Shown here piece after piece: positions 5,541-6,234 of a stretch of DNA of 6,234 nucleotides. Made by a program: the position numbers and the translations under genes. The notes under the pieces are model-generated. The model had not been told where the DNA came from. It worked only from the letters and a program-made list of their open reading frames with translations, and made no database searches. The DNA is from an uncultured Eubacteriales bacterium (GTDB taxonomy: Bacteria > Bacillota > Clostridia > UMGS1883): positions 1 to 6,234 of the forward strand of contig CAJJUC010000142.1 of NCBI GenBank assembly GCA_905195005.1. The letters are read 5' to 3'. The stretch's first letter is position 1. The number at the start of each line of letters is the position of its first letter.

Positions 5541-5900
5541 TTACCTTTCTGTTTCTATTCCATAGAAATAACCGTCCGACTCGAGCGTTATATCGCCGTT
5601 TAAATCGGTTCGGAAAATTTGAATCCCGAGCTTTTCCAGCCTATCCGTCACAAGCTTGGACGGAAAGCCGTATTTATTTCCGATTCCGTCCGAAATCACG
5701 GCGATTTTCGGATTGACCGCGCGCAGAAACGGTTCGGAGGACGAGGTGTCGCTTCCGTGATGAGCTATCTTTATAACATCCGCGGAAATATCGGCATCGG
5801 AAAGCAAAATGTCGCTTTCTGAATCGGTTTCCGCGTCACCGCAGAAAATCACCGAAACGCTTCCGTATTTCATTTTCAACACTGCCGAAACATTATTCAT
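5541..5900 (-). CDS. C-terminal fragment of a ComEC/Rec2-type metallo-beta-lactamase-fold protein
   Basis: 119 codons from the first ATG match the end of the metallo-hydrolase domain found at the C-terminus of ComEC, the DNA-uptake channel protein, and in stand-alone relatives. Visible landmarks are FCGDAE (residues 19-24), DVIKIAHHGSDTSSS (41-55), NKYGFPS (75-81) and the late RTDLNG (97-102). The region carrying the main HxHxDH metal site and, for ComEC, the membrane channel is missing; full ComEC has about 700-800 residues. Family-like sequence continues upstream of the ATG in the same frame (Pro-Ile-Arg-Leu-Asp-Tyr-Asn-Arg before MNN) to about 5945, up to a TAG at 5981-5979. The ATG is therefore an internal Met, not the true start, and no ribosome binding site precedes it. 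The piece is very probably non-functional, or the gene is split by a breakpoint. It ends 14 bases before the deacetylase gene, so the pair once formed an operon. Confidence 0.8.
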   Translation of the reverse strand: MNNVSAVLKMKYGSVSVIFCGDAETDSESDILLSDADISADVIKIAHHGSDTSSSEPFLRAVNPKIAVISDGIGNKYGFPSKLVTDRLEKLGIQIFRTDLNGDITLESDGYFYGIETER

Positions 5901-5952
5901 TCTGTTATAATCAAGTCTGATCGGCGCCGCGGCGAAAAATTCCGCGCCGAAT

Positions 5953-6234
5953 GTGGATTCCGCCGTGACTGCGGACGCCTATTGCGATGCGGTTTCCGGG
6001 TTTGACTCTGTGAAGAATGTATTCGTTCGCAAGGGGGTGATTCCCGATACGCCGCTGCATTTCGAGCGCCGGATCACGGTCGGAAAAACGGAACTGAAAG
6101 TGGAGATTGCGCTCTCTGCGGAAAAGGACTTCCGCATGAAGTGTCTTTATGAGGCGGTTCCATTTTTTGCCGATCAGCGGAAGCTGACTGTTGACGGCAG
6201 GAGGATGCCGCTTCCCGCGGCGCGTGTGACTCCG
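5953..6234 (+). CDS. Unrecognised beta-rich protein, partial (both ends missing)
   Basis: A plus-strand frame is open from 5911 to the right edge, with no ATG start and no ribosome binding site; 5953 is only the first in-frame GTG. From about 5960 it reads as real coding sequence (AYCDAVSGFDSVKNVFVRKG, then LHFERRITVGKTELKVEI, then RKLTVDGRRMPLP), with G or C common at third codon positions. The alternation of hydrophobic and polar residues suggests a beta-sandwich, as in accessory domains of carbohydrate-active enzymes, but I do not recognise the family. G+C is about 50-57% by hand count over 6001-6120, against about 33% in a 60-base sample of the Rhs repeats. The upstream 5911-5950 part overlaps the opposite-strand comEC-like frame and probably is not part of this gene. 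It is a gene interior that begins abruptly at the breakpoint. Confidence 0.6.
   Translation, partial: MDSAVTADAYCDAVSGFDSVKNVFVRKGVIPDTPLHFERRITVGKTELKVEIALSAEKDFRMKCLYEAVPFFADQRKLTVDGRRMPLPAARVTP

Noticed and set aside
5619..5822. Plus-strand frame opposite the ComEC-type fragment
   Set aside because: It is antisense to sequence with clear HHGS and GDAE family motifs and has no start signals of its own.

Overview
The window reads as a low-to-moderate GC Gram-positive genome, most likely a gut-type clostridial Firmicute. This is inferred from strong AGGAG-type ribosome binding sites, an Rhs/YD-repeat protein of Firmicute style, a ComEC-type fragment, and a short remnant resembling clostridial TfoX-like proteins. 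No rRNA, tRNA, CRISPR array or transposase gene is visible. Nearly all genes lie on the minus strand, so transcription runs right to left; one fragment at the right edge lies on the plus strand.

Left part (1-3727): the main module is a polymorphic-toxin cassette. A 973-codon Rhs protein (3727 to 806) has about 700 residues of YD repeats, the conserved Rhs core, and then an abrupt change to an unrelated 203-residue C-terminal domain. Only 3 bases after its stop codon lies a 132-codon, very AT-rich gene for a small membrane-anchored protein (802 to 404). Its ribosome binding site sits inside the last Rhs codons. This is the layout of a toxin tip followed by its immunity gene. The toxin tip shows a His and a Cys, each at the end of a predicted beta strand, which suggests a caspase-like (clan CD) fold; this is inference. 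The Rhs gene lacks a normal start and the usual N-terminal export region, so it may be a truncated or silent cassette. Further left, an unrecognised frame runs off the edge without a clear start.

Middle (3728-4662): a roughly 300-base spacer carries a perfect 18-bp inverted repeat. Next come a 110-codon three-helix membrane protein with a good promoter and ribosome binding site, a short decayed tfoX-like gene start behind an intact ribosome binding site, and a hairpin terminator.

Right part (4627-6234): a cytosolic-type polysaccharide deacetylase (NodB/CE4 fold) follows closely on the C-terminal piece of a ComEC/Rec2-type metallo-beta-lactamase protein. That piece has lost its N-terminal part. 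At about 5930-5985 it meets the 5'-truncated start of a plus-strand, GC-richer coding frame that runs off the right edge. Two head-to-head gene fragments, both missing their beginnings at the same place, mark a rearrangement or assembly breakpoint.
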